Below are positions 45,345 to 56,930 of a stretch of 64,000 nucleotides of DNA, in pieces. The notes beneath the pieces were generated by a model that saw nothing but the letters and a program-made list of their open reading frames with translations, made no database searches and had not been told where the DNA came from. The translations under genes and the position numbers were made by a program. Source of the DNA: Buxus sempervirens (Eukaryota; Streptophyta; Magnoliopsida; Buxales; Buxaceae); contig OX387185.1 of the NCBI GenBank assembly GCA_947561395.2, positions 19,432,366 to 19,496,365 on the forward strand, in the 5' to 3' direction. How positions within the stretch are numbered: the stretch's first letter is position 1; each line of letters opens with the position of its first letter.

Positions 45345-45450
45345 GCAGTGGATGGGGAATTCCACTTGCCCTTGGCATGAATTGGCAGTGGATGGAGAAT
45401 TCCACTTGCCCTTGGCATGAACTGGTAGTGGATGGGGAATTCCACTTGGC
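45345..45450 (+). repeat. Minisatellite in LTR T3
   Basis: Three units of about 47 bp, GGCAGTGGATGGGGAATTCCACTTGCCCTT with TGGCATGAATT spacers. T2 has the complementary form at 49195-49360. Confidence 0.8.
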
Positions 45451-46094
45451 TTTGGTTTAAGCACTGGTTTTACTCTTGGAATTGAATGGTTTGTTTTGAT
45501 TTATGAGTCATCTAATTGGACATTGTTCTTAGTGTGGATCCACAGTGAGTCTAATTAATGTGTTGGTGTTGGCTTGTTAGCTTTAATCTCCTTATCCATA
45601 TAGCATTCCACTATGGGGAATCAGTGAGGCCTTCTCGGGGAACAGAGGGCTGCGGCAACCCCCCCCCCCCCCCCCCATCGAGGGGAACCGGCGGGAGTCC
45701 TTGCGATTCATCGAATAGTGGGTGGGGAATCCCACTTAGTCTGGATCCTTGGTTAGGTTGACTACTTGCCAGCCCATATGTGGGTACTCCGCTTGCTGAG
45801 ATGTCCCTAGCTAGGCTTCTCTCTGTAAGTCCTGTAGGTGGCAATGGATACTGGTCATTAATCTAATTTACAGACACGCTAACCACGAGTCCTAACAAGA
45901 CATGTTTACAATATTTGATCGTATTTGTTGATTTGATTTCATGAGTTACTCGATTGAGATATTTGAATTGGAATTTCTTTTTATATCCGATTGAACTATT
46001 TTGATTTACATTTGGTACCATATATTTGTGAATATCATGATGATGTTATAAAATTGCATAAATTGTTTCTATGCATGCATGTTTGCTGCTTACT

Positions 46095-46222
46095 GGGACT
46101 TTATGTCTCACACGTGTTTTGTTTTATCGGATTTGTTTTCAGATCCGCTTGGTGAGCCGCATACCAGGGCAAATATAGAGGGTAGGCTTCATTTCAGGAC
46201 AGAGTACTACCACCCCCAGTAA
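46095..46222 (+). other. LTR splice-acceptor module T3
   Basis: Hairpin GGGAC-TTTAT-GTCTC (46095-46109), T-rich tract, AG at 46141-46142, then AT plus 25 open codons to TAA (46220-46222), starting PLGEPHTRANIEG and ending TEYYHPQ. Same exon length (80 nt) as T1. Confidence 0.6.
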
Positions 46223-46542
46223 GGTTCTTTTTATGACGATGTATGTTGTCTTGGGGATTGTATATGGGATGTAAATATGAATTTTGGACTTGTAAACTTG
46301 TGAATGTTTAGTTGCCTTAGTTGTATTTTGTATACACAGATATCATGTTTTGGAGATTGTAATATAGGAAATCTTTTGTTGGATGGAAAATTTTTATTCC
46401 ATGCTTCTTTAGCTTATGCACTCTGATAATTACTTTGTAATTGCCCAGGAAATTGTGTTTATCAGGTTCTATTGGGCCCATAAGTAGGTCTCGGGGACGG
46501 GTCGGTGCCGTGATAGGGCAGACCCGGATCTGGGGCGCTACA

Positions 46543-48071
46543 GCTCAGGCTTACTAACTATAATTGTCCCCTTATGATAGTCGATGGTGACATAGTGTCG
46601 GAACAACCAGTCTATACCCAATATCACATCAAATCCGCTGAACTCAAGCTCAATCAAATCCCTGAGTAACTCTACTCGACCCATCCTGATCATACAGTCT
46701 CTATATACAATCTGGACCCTAGTGGTCTCTCCCAAAGGTGTGTGCACAGATAAAGAAGTATCCAAAGCAATAGGCAACAATCCAATACGCTGTGAACATG
46801 GAGGTGTAATAAAAGATGTAGATGCTCCAGAGTCAAATAAACATATAGCAGATCTACCACAAATAAATAGTATACCTCCAACAAGCTCTAGTGCTCCAAA
46901 CTCCTCCTCATAAGCCTCTACTGCATTCACTCTGACTGCCTTGGGTGCTGCACCTCGATCCTGGGGTCCTTTCCTACCCTGTGGTTTCTGTCCCACAGTT
47001 GCCTTGGGTGCCAGTAAAGTCTAAGTCTGAATCTGAGCACCCAACAGCTATGTTCCCATAGGAAAACGGCTCATTTGTAAATTCTGATAAGTGGAAGGGT
47101 AAGAAAAATCCGAGATGCGGTGTCCAAACTTCTCACATCTAAATCACGCTCCATATGGGGCGACGCATGGTCATGGGACATGGAACCTCTCACACTGCTG
47201 GAATCTAGGAGGTCCAGGTCTGTAAGTCTGCTCACCACGGGGTCTACTGCTTTGACCCTCAGTCTTAGGTTTCTTGAGTGCTTGAGCCAACTGCGTCTGC
47301 GGAAACCTAAGTCTACCCTAATCTGGTCTTTTCTCATCAATCAGGCACTCTACTCTCTCAGCTCGGTGAACTAACTCCGAATAACTGGGGCACTCAACCA
47401 CTGATACGTGGTTTTTAATCTCAAACCTCAATCCCCTCTCAAAGTGTTCCTGCCTATCTGTCTCATAAGTAACCATCTGCAAGGCAAATCAGGCCAGCTC
47501 GCCAAAACGGGGTTCATACTGTAATACCATCTGTCCTCCTTAAGTGATATACATGAACTCCCTTGCCTTCTGACGGCAGAACTCAGCAGTGAAATAGCGA
47601 TCAAAGAAAAGCTCCTTGAATCTCCCCCATGAAGTCTGCTCATCAGGCTCAGTCCTCCTCTTCATAGAACGCCACCAATGAACAGCCTCTCCTTCGAACA
47701 TGAAAATGGCCAGTCTAACCCGACGGTCCTCGGGGCACTCCATACCGTTAAGTATCCACTCCATCCTAAGCATCCATCGCTCAACCTCCATAGGGTCTGC
47801 CTGACCTCCAAAAGACCGGGGTCCCATCTTATGGAACCTCTCTAGCTCCCGTGCACCATAGTCATCAATGTGATCTCTCCTCAAAACCCTTTCATACCCT
47901 CGGTTCCTCTCCAATCTACCAATCAAATCGGTAACAACCCCAATATCTCTCCAAATGTCATCATGTGGGGCGGGGGCAACAACAAGTGGTGGAGGTGGAA
48001 TAGGCTGCTCTACAGCTAGAGGGTCCACATACTGCTCTGCCTGTGGGGCCACCAATGGCTCTGGTTCCCCA
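46543..48071 (-). pseudogene. Gyp2 Gag and protease
   Basis: Minus strand from 48071: Gag (LAVEQPIPPPP, RDIGVVTDLIGRLERNRGYE, FGGQADPMEVERWMLRMEWI, MFEGEAVHWWRSMKRR, SWGRFKELFFDRYF), TAA after FMYIT (about 47540), RQEHFERGLRFEIKNH, decayed zinc knuckle (FRCEKFGH near 47120), then protease CLFDSGASTSFITP and FDVILGIDWL ending at the T3 insertion. At least four stops between 47540 and 47000. Confidence 0.9.
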
Positions 48072-48468
48072 TGTAACGCCCCAGATCCGGGTCTGCCCTA
48101 TTACAGCACCAACCCGTACCCGAGACCCACTTATGGGCCCAATAGAACCTGATAAACACAATTCCCTGGGCAATTACAATGTAATTATCAGAGTGCATGA
48201 CTAAAGAAGCATGGAATAAAAATTTTCCATATAATCAAAAGATCATCTGTACTATAATCTCCAAAACATGATATACATGTGAACAAAATACAACTAAGGC
48301 AACTAACCATTCACAATGATCTTCCCAAAATATACAGATAAGTACAAAAGATTCTTCCAAGAGTATAGGTCCAAAAATAATATTTACATCCCATATACAA
48401 TCCCCAAGACAAAATACATCATCATAATAAGAACCCTACTACAGGTAGAAATGGTAGCCCTCTAGCCT

Positions 48469-48569
48469 TTACTCAAGCTCACCCTCAGTAACTACCCCGG
48501 TACGCGGCTCACCAAGTGGATCTGAAAACAAATCCGGTAAAACAAAACACGCGTGAGACTTAAAGTCCC
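48469..48569 (-). other. LTR splice-acceptor module T2 (mini-exon frame shortened)
   Basis: Minus: hairpin GGGACT-TTA-AGTCTC (48569-48555), CAG at 48524-48522, then AT plus PLGEPRTGVVTEGELE and TAA at 48471-48469. T1 and T3 continue to FYYP or EYYHP; T2 has lost the tail. Confidence 0.55.
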
Positions 48570-49194
48570 AGTAAGCAGCAAACATGCATGTAGAGAAACA
48601 GTTTATGCAGTTTTTATAACATCATGATGATATTCACAATTATATAGTACTAAATGCAAACCAAAACAGTTCAATCGGATATAAAAGAAATTCCAATTCA
48701 AATACCTCAATCAAGTAACTCGGGTGATCAAATCAACAAATACGATCAAATACTATCAACATGTCTTGATAGGACTCGTGGTTAGCATGTCTGTAAATTA
48801 GATTAATGACCAGTATCCATTGCCACCTACACGACTTACAGAGAGAAGCCTAGCTAGGGACATCTCAGCAAGCGGAGTACCCACGTATGGGCTGGCAAGT
48901 AGTCAACCTAACCAAGGATCCAGACAAAGTGGGATTCCCCACCCACTGCTCGATGAATCGCATGGACTCCCGCCGGTTCCCCGCGACGGGGGGTTGCCGC
49001 AGCCCTCTGTTCCCCGAGAAGGCCTCACTGATTCCCCACAGTGGAATGCTATATGGATAAGGCAATTAAAGCTAACAAGCCAATACCAACACACTAATTA
49101 GACTCACTGTGGATCCACACTAAGAACAATGTCCAATTAGACGACTCATAAATCAAAACAAACCATTCAATTCTAAGAGTAAAACCAGTGCTTA

Positions 49195-49360
49195 AACCAA
49201 AGCCAAATGGAATGCCCCATCCACTATTAAATCAACCGAGGCCAAGTGGAATTCCCCATCCATTATTAAATCAACCGAGACCAAGTGGAATTCCCCATCC
49301 ACTACCAATCAATACCAAGGGCAAGTGGAATTCCCCATCCACTGCCAATAAAACCATAGG
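49195..49360 (-). repeat. Minisatellite in LTR T2
   Basis: Four units of about 39 bp: CCAAGTGGAATTCCCCATCCA plus TTATTAAATCAACCGAGA. Confidence 0.85.
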
Positions 49361-49683
49361 CCAAAACCTTGCAAAATCGTATAAGGGTTTTTCAACATTG
49401 CTTTCATAAATACAAGCCAAATCAAAACGAAGGTCATAAAATCCTCAAAACACATTTTCGATGAGTGGGTTGATCTTAAAAATCCCAAATAAGTCACCAT
49501 ACCAAAATTTAATGGATTCCGAGACAAAAAGTTTTGGACCTAAAAAATATTCTAAGTCTGTTTGAAAACGTTGACTTTTCGGTGTCGAATTTTTCTAGAC
49601 AAATCTACAAGGAGTTTGGGGCTCAATTTCTGGTTGTAGTCTATTGGAGGGTATACAAATCATCTAGAATTTTTTTGGGCTTC

Positions 49684-52181
49684 TGTAAGACCCTGAATTT
49701 TGTGAGTATTTATTTATTTATTTAGTTATTTATTCTGATGTATAAACTGTGTTTATCAGGTTATTTTGTGGTTTGAGGGCTTAGCCCATACTCATATGTA
49801 CAGGCGTTATATAGCCATTTTTTTAGAAAAATCATAGTATTATCATTGGTATTATTAAGGCGTAGTTATGTGATTATTAACGCGAATAGATGCTGAACAT
49901 GTAGTATCTTCGGTGGGCGAGCATGCATAGGATCAAGGGGTTAAAAGGGTTGATCCATCGGCGTATACATCTCGCAAGGTAAGTGTTAAATGAGCAAATA
50001 AGGGAAAGTAGGGTTTTTAGTTTTAAACGAAATACGCGTATACTTACGGAAATATTTTCGTTAAGTCTGGAGATCAGGCGAACTCGCGATTTCGGCTGGA
50101 GTGGCGACTAGGGCTTCTGTTCGTCAAGAACCATAAATCGCAAGTGCTGGAAGAAGGAGTTCGGAGCTGAAATTCATTGGGTTATTTCTCTCTGCTCGAG
50201 AAGATTAGTTTCGGTAGACTTTTCATTCGCGTGCGTGGCCGGAGAAGTGATCGGCCGAGGTTTTACCATTCGAGAATAAGCACACTCAGGTGAGTAGCAC
50301 TGTTTTACAACTGGGATTGTGTTTTTCGGTTTCTCTCGAGATTATTCTGATGCATGAGTATATATAAAGTGATTGTGTGAGTTTTCTGGGTTTTTCTGGT
50401 TTTCGGAAAGTTGCATGAACAGAGTCTCCGGATTGAAATTATAATTGAAAATGAAAGTGTTTAGATTAATTTCAAATATGGTTGGGAAGTCTTCTGGGAG
50501 TATTAGGAGTGTACTGGAGTAGTTACAGACCTTCACAAACCGGCCAGTCATGTAGATCTCAAAATAACAGAGAAATGAAAACCACAGGGGGTATCCGCTC
50601 ACCTCGCGCTCACCGGCGTTCACCTCGGAGGTAGGCGCCCCGTTAATAATGACCTACCGCCGATCCCGCGCCCATCTCGCGCTCATCTCGCGCGAAGTAG
50701 AAAACGAGGCACCCATCTCGCGCGAATCTCGCGCCCACCTCACGCCCATCTCGCGCTCATCTCGCGCTCACCTAGCGTCGGGTGAGCGGCAGGTCGATTT
50801 TGCCCTTTTTCTTCACCGCCGACCGGCGCTCACCTCGCGCCCACCTCAATAGGTGAGCGGCAGACCTATTTTGCTTACCGAAATGGAATTTCTGATTTGA
50901 CCAAGAGTATTTGCATTACTTAGGGGTTAAACCACTTCACTATTCACTTGGTTAGGAACCTGGGAAACCATTTTACCTATGAAATTAATAGAGGAAAAAT
51001 TTGTGAACATCTTATGAGTTTTAAGTTGAGTTTAGGTTGCTTATGAGTATTGTGCCGGACACCAAACTAGTAAGAGTTACCAGTTACTTTTCCTTGTTCT
51101 ATACAATGTTTTGATTGAGAAGTTCTTGTATTTCTGGTTTCACTTGTTGGAAACTTTATACGTATTGAAAAGTTTTCTTTGGTATGAATGGATTGAGTTT
51201 TACTTTCATATGACTTGTGTTATAGAAATGAGAAAATACTGAATGTACTTGAGGTACTGCTTGGTCCAGAGGGACAGGTGATGAATTGTGATGAGTTATT
51301 ACATGATGTGGAATGAATGGTTTTGTTTTGATATTGAAATCGAGATTATACGATGTTTACTGTTTTGGTCTAGCTTGTCCTGGATCCAGATGTTTAAGCT
51401 TAGTAATGTGATGTTATTGTTGGTTGTTGGAATTGCATGGCCTTGTGTGTTGCCATGACCGGTGTAGAGCAGCCAGAAACCCTGAGTAGGCCTGGTTGTC
51501 AATGCAGAAACCCGGGGAATAGGCCTGCATTGGATGACGAAACCCTGAGTAGGCCGTCATTTCAGAGTATCCGAAACCCTGAGTAGGCCGGAACTGTGTA
51601 CATGGAGGTGTGGAGTGTCTATTTGGCATGTTTAATTTATCAACCAAACGATAGTCATGACATTGACCAATCGATGTGTTATTGTATTTAACTGAGAGGT
51701 GATTTGTTTGATTTGAACTTGGGAAATTGATGTTGGTTGTTTAAACGTATTGTAGTGTTGTCGATGCATAGTTTTAAAAGATGATTCAACTATTTCTGCA
51801 TGCATGTGCTACTCGCTGAGATATTCGTATCTCACTCTGTTGTTGTTCTATTTTTTCAGATACTCGTGGTGAGGCGATTTCTGGGGTAGATCCTGCTGAG
51901 GCATATAGGGAGGAAGACTACTATTACCTTCCTTAGACTTGTAGGTTATCTGTTCCGAATTTGAGAACTTGAATTAATTGAGATGTATTACAGTAATTGG
52001 GGATGAACCATATGATTTCAGTTCAGTTTAAATGTTACAATTTTGCATAAATGGAAATGTGCACTCTGTTAGGTTATAGATGTATGATTATCCAGCGATC
52101 ATAAATTGATTAACGATCCTTGCCTAACCTCCGTGAGACGTGTTATATCTTTAATGAACAACACGGATCCGGGGCGTTACA
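49684..52181 (+). mobile_element. Solo LTR, family A, copy A2
   Basis: TGTAAGACCCTGAATTTTGT to GGATCCGGGGCGTTACA, 2498 bp, perfect TSD gcttc (49679-49683, 52182-52186), inside T2. Donor CAG|GTGAGTAGCAC (GT at 50290), GCGCTCACC/GGTGAGCG block (50590-50870), CCTGAGTAGGCC repeats (51475-51600), hairpin (51818-51833), acceptor (51859), CACTCTGTTA (52062). Confidence 0.93.
51818..51936 (+). other. LTR splice-acceptor module A2
   Basis: Hairpin GAGATA-TTCG-TATCTC, CAG at 51857-51859, AT plus 24 open codons to TAG (51934-51936), TRGEAISGVDPAEA start and YREEDYYYLP end. Only a few codons differ from A1, and the frame is preserved. Confidence 0.65.
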
Positions 52182-53340
52182 GCTTCTGAATCACTCATTT
52201 GGATATCAAACTCAAAAAGTGGTCCTATTTGAAAATCGGGAAAACTGGAAATTTAGGCACAAACTGGAAAGTTTACTTTTTATTGGTTGGGAATTGGGCC
52301 CTGGGAGTATTTTTATTGGTTCCAAATGGAGGGTAAAACCTTATTTACATGTAAAGACTTAAGTAAATGGAGCAATAAATACACAGGACATTTACTTAAA
52401 TGTCTTTCATGTAATAAGGGTGCTATGCGAGAGGCTTAGGTTGTTCGGAAGAGGGTTGAGGATAAAAAGGATGAAGAGTTCTCAAAAACAGGCTTCAACG
52501 TTCGGGCGTTAAAGGCACAGACAAGGCAACGCTCGGGCGTTGGGGTAAAGACTGGGGTTAACGTTCGCGCGTTGAAGTTTAGAGTTCGCGCGTTGAAGTT
52601 TAGAGTTCGCGCGCTAAAGGGTAAATCAAGGCTAACGCGCGCGCGGTAAGTTCAACGTTCGTGCGCTAGGGTCGCGATTAGCCCTGGGCGATTAATCCTG
52701 TTTCGCGATTTAAGATAACAGAGGCTAGTTTTTAGGGGTTTGGCACAGGATTAATCGCCAACTTTTAGGATTAATCGCAGGGTCGGGATTTTGAAATATT
52801 TTGACTAATTTCAACACAAAACTCATGTAAATCCTTTACAACCTTTCCAACATCAAAGTAGGTGATCACAAAACATCCCAACACACTTAAAAACATCTTC
52901 TGAAACAAAGATTCATCTCAAATCTACATGAACACAAGTCAAACACATGAAACCTCATTCAAGACAAAAATCTCAAACCCTAATATAAAATAGGATCAAT
53001 AGAGTTGGAAGTCCATGGCAAATCAATAGAAAAATAACCAAGATCATCATACAATCAAAACCCTACGAATTTTAGAAATCAAAACCATCATGCAAGATCA
53101 TTTCATCAAATAAACCAAACCCTAGAGAGAGAATACGAACTTTAGTAATTCATTTTGTTTTGGAAGGGTTTGCTACTTACTTGTTAATGGAGAAGCACAA
53201 CTTCTCTTCAAGTTCTCCTCTCCTTCTTCTTTTTCTTCTTGCTCAAGCTTTCAAGTGAGCTCACAATCTTCCTTTCTTGATCTATACATCCAAGACAAGA
53301 GAAATAGGTTTTCAAACCCTTAATTAGAAATTAGGGCATC

Positions 53341-53350
53341 CTTTTATATG
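53341..53350 (-). promoter_or_regulatory. TATA box of LTR T2
   Basis: Minus-strand CATATAAAAG in TTGGGCATATAAAAGGATGC, as in T1 and T3. Confidence 0.65.
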
Positions 53351-53399
53351 CCCAAGTTTTTGGTCTTTCAAATCTGCCCCTAAACAAGGCTTTTATTCA

Positions 53400-54900
53400 A
53401 CTAAAACCCAAGAGTGTACCTAAAGCATACCAGGGGTACCTTAGTGTTATTCGAGTGGGGTACCTTGGTATTAAGTGGGGTACCTTAGTGTTAAGTGGGG
53501 TATTTGCCTTAGCCACATCAAAGGCATGCTTTAGGAATGCTTGGGAGGTGTACCTCAGTTAACACAAGAGGGTACCTCAGTTATATGAGGAGTACTTTAG
53601 TTGTTTGAGGAGGTACCTTGATGTTTCAAGGGATTTACCTTAGTCATTCTAAGGGGTAAACTTTGAATAAGCTTAGGAGGGTGTACCTCAGTTATATTGA
53701 GGAGGGGTACCTTGATTATTGAGGGGTGTACTTTAGTTATACAGGGGGTACCTTTAGGAAATACAAGAAGGTGTACCCCTGGTAACATGAGGGGTGTACC
53801 TTAATAATATAAGAGGGTTACCTGAGTTATAGAATGGGTGTACCTTAGCTATAAGAGGGGGTACCTTAGCTATATAAGGGGTTATACCTTAGGGAAAACA
53901 GTGGGGGGTTACCTCACTTATATAGGGGTTACTTTAGTGAGACAAAGGGGGTACTTTGGCTATATAGGGGGTGTACCCTAGGTAAAACAGTGGGGGTACC
54001 TTACTTATATGAGTGGAGTACCTCTAGGAAATTCAAGGAGTGTACCCTAGGTAATATAGGGGATGTACCTTAGGTATGTTGGAGGTACTTTAGTTATATA
54101 AAGGGGGTACCTTTAGCTGTATAAGGGAATGTACCTTAGCTAAACAAGGGGTACTTCAAGTAAGATAGTAGGGTACCTTAGTTAAAATAAAGAGGTACCT
54201 TAGGCAATACAAATGAGGTATCTTAGGTATAATTAGGGGGTACTTTAGGTATTCGAATGGGGTACCTTAGGCAAAATAGGGGTACCTTAGCCAATACGAG
54301 TGAGGTGCCTTAGGTAATATAAGGGGGTACTTTAGGTATACATGTGAGGTACCTTAGGCAATGCAAGGGGATACCTTAGGTAAACACAGGGGTACCTATA
54401 GGCAAACACAAGGGGATACCTTAGATGAACATAGGGGTACCTTAGGCAATTAAAGTAGGGTACCTTAGGGATACAAGTGGGGTACCTTAGGTATAATTGA
54501 GGGGTACTTTAAGTAACACTTGGGTGGTACCTTGGGTAATACTTGAGCATACATTGGGCACTAAATGAGGGTACCTTAGGAAATACTTGGGTGTACCTTG
54601 GGTATAGAAGTGGGGTACCTGGGGTATACTTGAGAAGTTATTTGGGTATTCTTGGGAGATACTTAAGGTACACTTGAGAGGTACCTTGGGCATTCTTAAG
54701 AGTTACTTTGAGTATTCTTAGGGGATAATTTGGGTACACTTGGGAGGTACCTCGGGTACTCTTAGGAGTTACTTTAAGTATTCTTGGGAGTATTTTGGGG
54801 TATACATGGGTATACACTAGTGTTATCCGGAAGGGTACCTCGGGTAAACTTTAGGGTACCTTGAGTATACTTAGGAATTACTCTAGGTACACCTAAGTCT
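53400..54900 (-). repeat. GGTACC-phased array (LTR T2), the longest copy
   Basis: About 1.5 kb of GGGGTACCTTAG units at roughly 20-23 bp. It is uninterrupted, unlike T1, so it shows the full length of the array. Confidence 0.88.
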
Positions 54901-55149
54901 AACTTTTCAGAATTTGATTTCCAATTCATTTAAGCTAATTGGAGAGTATCTTAGACAATTGGAATTGAGAAATAACATTAATTAAACTTACCTCAATAAC
55001 CTTCATAAAGTTCAATTGATTTCTCTAAATCCTCAATAATAATCCACATCTACCTCATCTTCATAACACAAGTACTTAATTAGTCTAATAATCACACTTT
55101 AGATAATTAATCTCAATAATTAAGATATAATCCGGGTCGGGGTTTTACA

Positions 55150-55213
55150 CCCCAGCTAGCATCATCCTGGGAACGGATGCTACTCTACCTCTGCCTCTCG
55201 ATCTAGTGTTCAT
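55150..55213 (-). pseudogene. Gyp2 gag start
   Basis: ATG at 55213-55211: MNTRSRGRGRVASVPRMMLA, an RGR-rich N-terminus typical of plant gypsy Gag. It continues in frame at 48071 once T2 is removed. About 140 bp of leader separates it from the degenerate primer site. Confidence 0.82.
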
Positions 55214-55371
55214 GGTGAAAATCAACTGCAAAAGACAAACATTTTATTAGGCAAAAAGGATCTCTCATCCTAGAAAATCAGTTAAGGTACTATCTAGTGT
55301 ATCACACATCCCCAATTCCTTGCCTAAAGGTTGGCTACCTAGGGTTAGGATCCTATTGCTAAGATATCATC
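55214..55371 (-). other. Gyp2 5' leader and degenerate primer site
   Basis: Non-coding. GGATCCTATT-GCTAAGATATCA at about 55346-55367 parallels the GCTCTGATACCA primer site with several changes; TGTAACATCCC starts at 55372. Confidence 0.5.
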
Positions 55372-55692
55372 TGTAACATCCCAAACCCATACCTAGTAAG
55401 ATATTGTCCGCTCTGGGCCCTCACGGATTTGTTCTCAAGGGATAACGCAAGAAAACTTCCCAGTGGTGACCCATCCTAGCACTGCTCTCACTCAAGCACG
55501 CTTAACTTCAGGGTTCCAAGGGGATTTAGTCCCTTGTTATGCCTTAAAAGGCCTCTCGCTTTGTAAGGGATCACAAGACTACTTATAGCATCCCCGAGCA
55601 TTGTGGGATCCCGACCATATGCACATCCTCACCTGGTAGCTCGCCCAATCAGATTACCCATTCACTCACCCACTCAAACATCCAGGATGTCA
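55372..55692 (-). mobile_element. Cassandra-like LTR with 5S-derived core, inverted copy
   Basis: Starts TGTAACATCCCAAACCCATA, includes GATATTGTCCGCTCTGGGCC, a minus-strand 5S-like core and ends CATCCAGGATGTCA. It is the reverse complement of 58824-59155. It is followed by CTAGTATCAGAGCC, a tRNA-Met type primer site in plus orientation with one G-to-A change (split by D2, TSD atcag). Confidence 0.75.
55454..55545 (-). ncRNA. 5S rRNA-derived segment, minus strand
   Basis: The reverse complement holds AAGTTAAGCGTGCTTGAGTG and CTAGGATGGGTCACCACTGG, covering the internal polymerase III control region (A box, intermediate element, C box) of plant 5S rRNA with several changes. Part of a retroelement LTR, not a functional rRNA gene. 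Confidence 0.7.
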
Positions 55693-56006
55693 GAGCCTAG
55701 TATCAGTGTAAAATCCCAAATTTTTAATGAAATTAAAAATTATTAGTTTAGTAATTAAATTAAGGTTAATTAGTAATTTTGCAAAGGAAGTAGACCAAGG
55801 AGTTAAGCCGGGGACTTTTGTTTGAATCGGATGGGATAATTCCAATTGAATAAAAATGAGAAGTTGTTGGGATTTTTAATTGGATGATTGCGATGGTTAG
55901 ATAATGTGGCAAATATGAAGTCATGGCCAAATAAGGGTGTTGGTGCAGAAAGGTTGGTAGAGTGTAGCTACGTGGGATCATGACTTAAGTTAGCTGGTGG
56001 CCGCAG

Positions 56007-56016
56007 CTATATAAAC
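56007..56016 (+). promoter_or_regulatory. TATA box of LTR D2
   Basis: CTATATAAAC in GCAGCTATATAAACAGCAGC, followed by the purine-rich leader. Confidence 0.7.
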
Positions 56017-56734
56017 AGCAGCTGGTTCGTTAGTTTATTTCATTTGGAGTTTGAGCAACTGAGGTGGAGATTTCAGAGAGAAGAGGTGAGCTAGGGTTTG
56101 TAAATCTGATCTTGGATAATTGGAAGTGATCAGAGAGAAGAAGTGGTGGCCAATTGATCTCTATTCAAGAGAGAGAGTGAAGATCAGTTGCGGCAACAAT
56201 CAAATCCGATCATGAGCTGCAAATCTCAGCAAATTAGTTCTAATTGCAGGTAAGTTTAGTTAATTAGGTTCTATTTAGTTGAATTTTATCAAGGGGATTG
56301 CAGATGTAGAGAGATCTGATCTGGAACTGGAATTTAGCAGGGGGTTGTTCGTGAGATCAGTTCTGGAGATGGAATTTCAGAAATTCGTTAAGGATTAGAG
56401 GAGCTTCTAAACTCATATTTGCTTCTAAACTGTAAGTAGCACCTTTTTGAATGTTTTTCCATGGATTTCAGAGCTTAAATTGGAGTGAATTCGAAGTAAA
56501 GAGTGAAATCTTCAGATTTGGGCGTTTTTGGTTCATAGAAAGAACACTTGTAGGATTGTGATGATTTACAAATTAAAGTGTTAAAGAATTAATTAGAAAG
56601 TATTCCTCAATGATTCAAAAACCATTCCCAAATTTTTAGAAGCATCTAATTAGGTTTTGGTAGTAAAAATTCCGAAAAATCACAAAAATGGAGTTGTTGT
56701 TCATAACCTGGGTATTGAACTAAATTTAAGCCCA

Positions 56735-56930
56735 GCCGCCCGAAAGATGGCTCTAGCGGCCAAGACATATATGAAATCAAAAGTTTTGATCTGTTAAGTA
56801 AGCCCAGCCACCCGAAAACAGGCTCGAGCGCCCTTTCGAGCGCTCGGCTTATTTTCCAAAACCCGAGAGTGATATATTCAAACCATTTGGCCGCTCGATG
56901 CAAGCTCGAGCGCCGGTTCGAGCGACCATA
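56735..56930 (+). repeat. CGCTCGAGCG palindrome block (LTR D2)
   Basis: GCTCGAGCGCC, TTCGAGCGCTCGGC, CCGCTCGATGC, AAGCTCGAGCGCCGG, TTCGAGCGACC. The same word dominates LTRs B, F and D' although the surrounding sequences do not align by eye. Confidence 0.7.

Larger units (their letters stand above)
42832..46542 (+). mobile_element. Solo LTR, family T, copy T3 (rearranged)
   Basis: TGTAAAACCCCGACCCGG to GGATCTGGGGCGCTACA, perfect TSD gctca (42827-42831, 46543-46547), inserted between protease and RT of Gyp2. GGTACC array 43090-43870, TATA 43921-43930, donor AACAG|GTAAGTAGC (exon end 44088). The palindrome block is mostly lost and a 222-bp piece of an A-family LTR (44433-44654) sits there. Minisatellite 45345-45450, C-run 45660-45677, hairpin 46095-46109, acceptor 46142. 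Confidence 0.9.
48072..55149 (-). mobile_element. Solo LTR, family T, copy T2 (interrupted by A2)
   Basis: Plus-strand ends TGTAACGCCCCAGATCCGGG and GGGTCGGGGTTTTACA; perfect TSD cccca (48067-48071, 55150-55154). Removing it restores the Gyp2 gag frame (LAG joins EPEPL). Minus-strand order: GGTACC array (54900-53400), TATA (53350-53341), donor ACAA|GTAAGTAGC (GT at 53180-53179), GCGATTAATC/AACGCGCG block (52780-52495), repeats (49360-49195), hairpin (48569-48555), acceptor (48524-48522). A2 occupies 49684-52181. Confidence 0.92.

Noticed and set aside
45558-45844. Proline- or glycine-rich frame around the C-run
   Set aside because: It is generated by the C homopolymer in T3; the T2 copy has a much shorter run.
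53400-54900. Regularly spaced repeats that could suggest a CRISPR array
   Set aside because: The units are short, degenerate and have no conserved repeat/variable spacer pattern; they are in a plant LTR with exact TSDs, and no cas-like genes are present.
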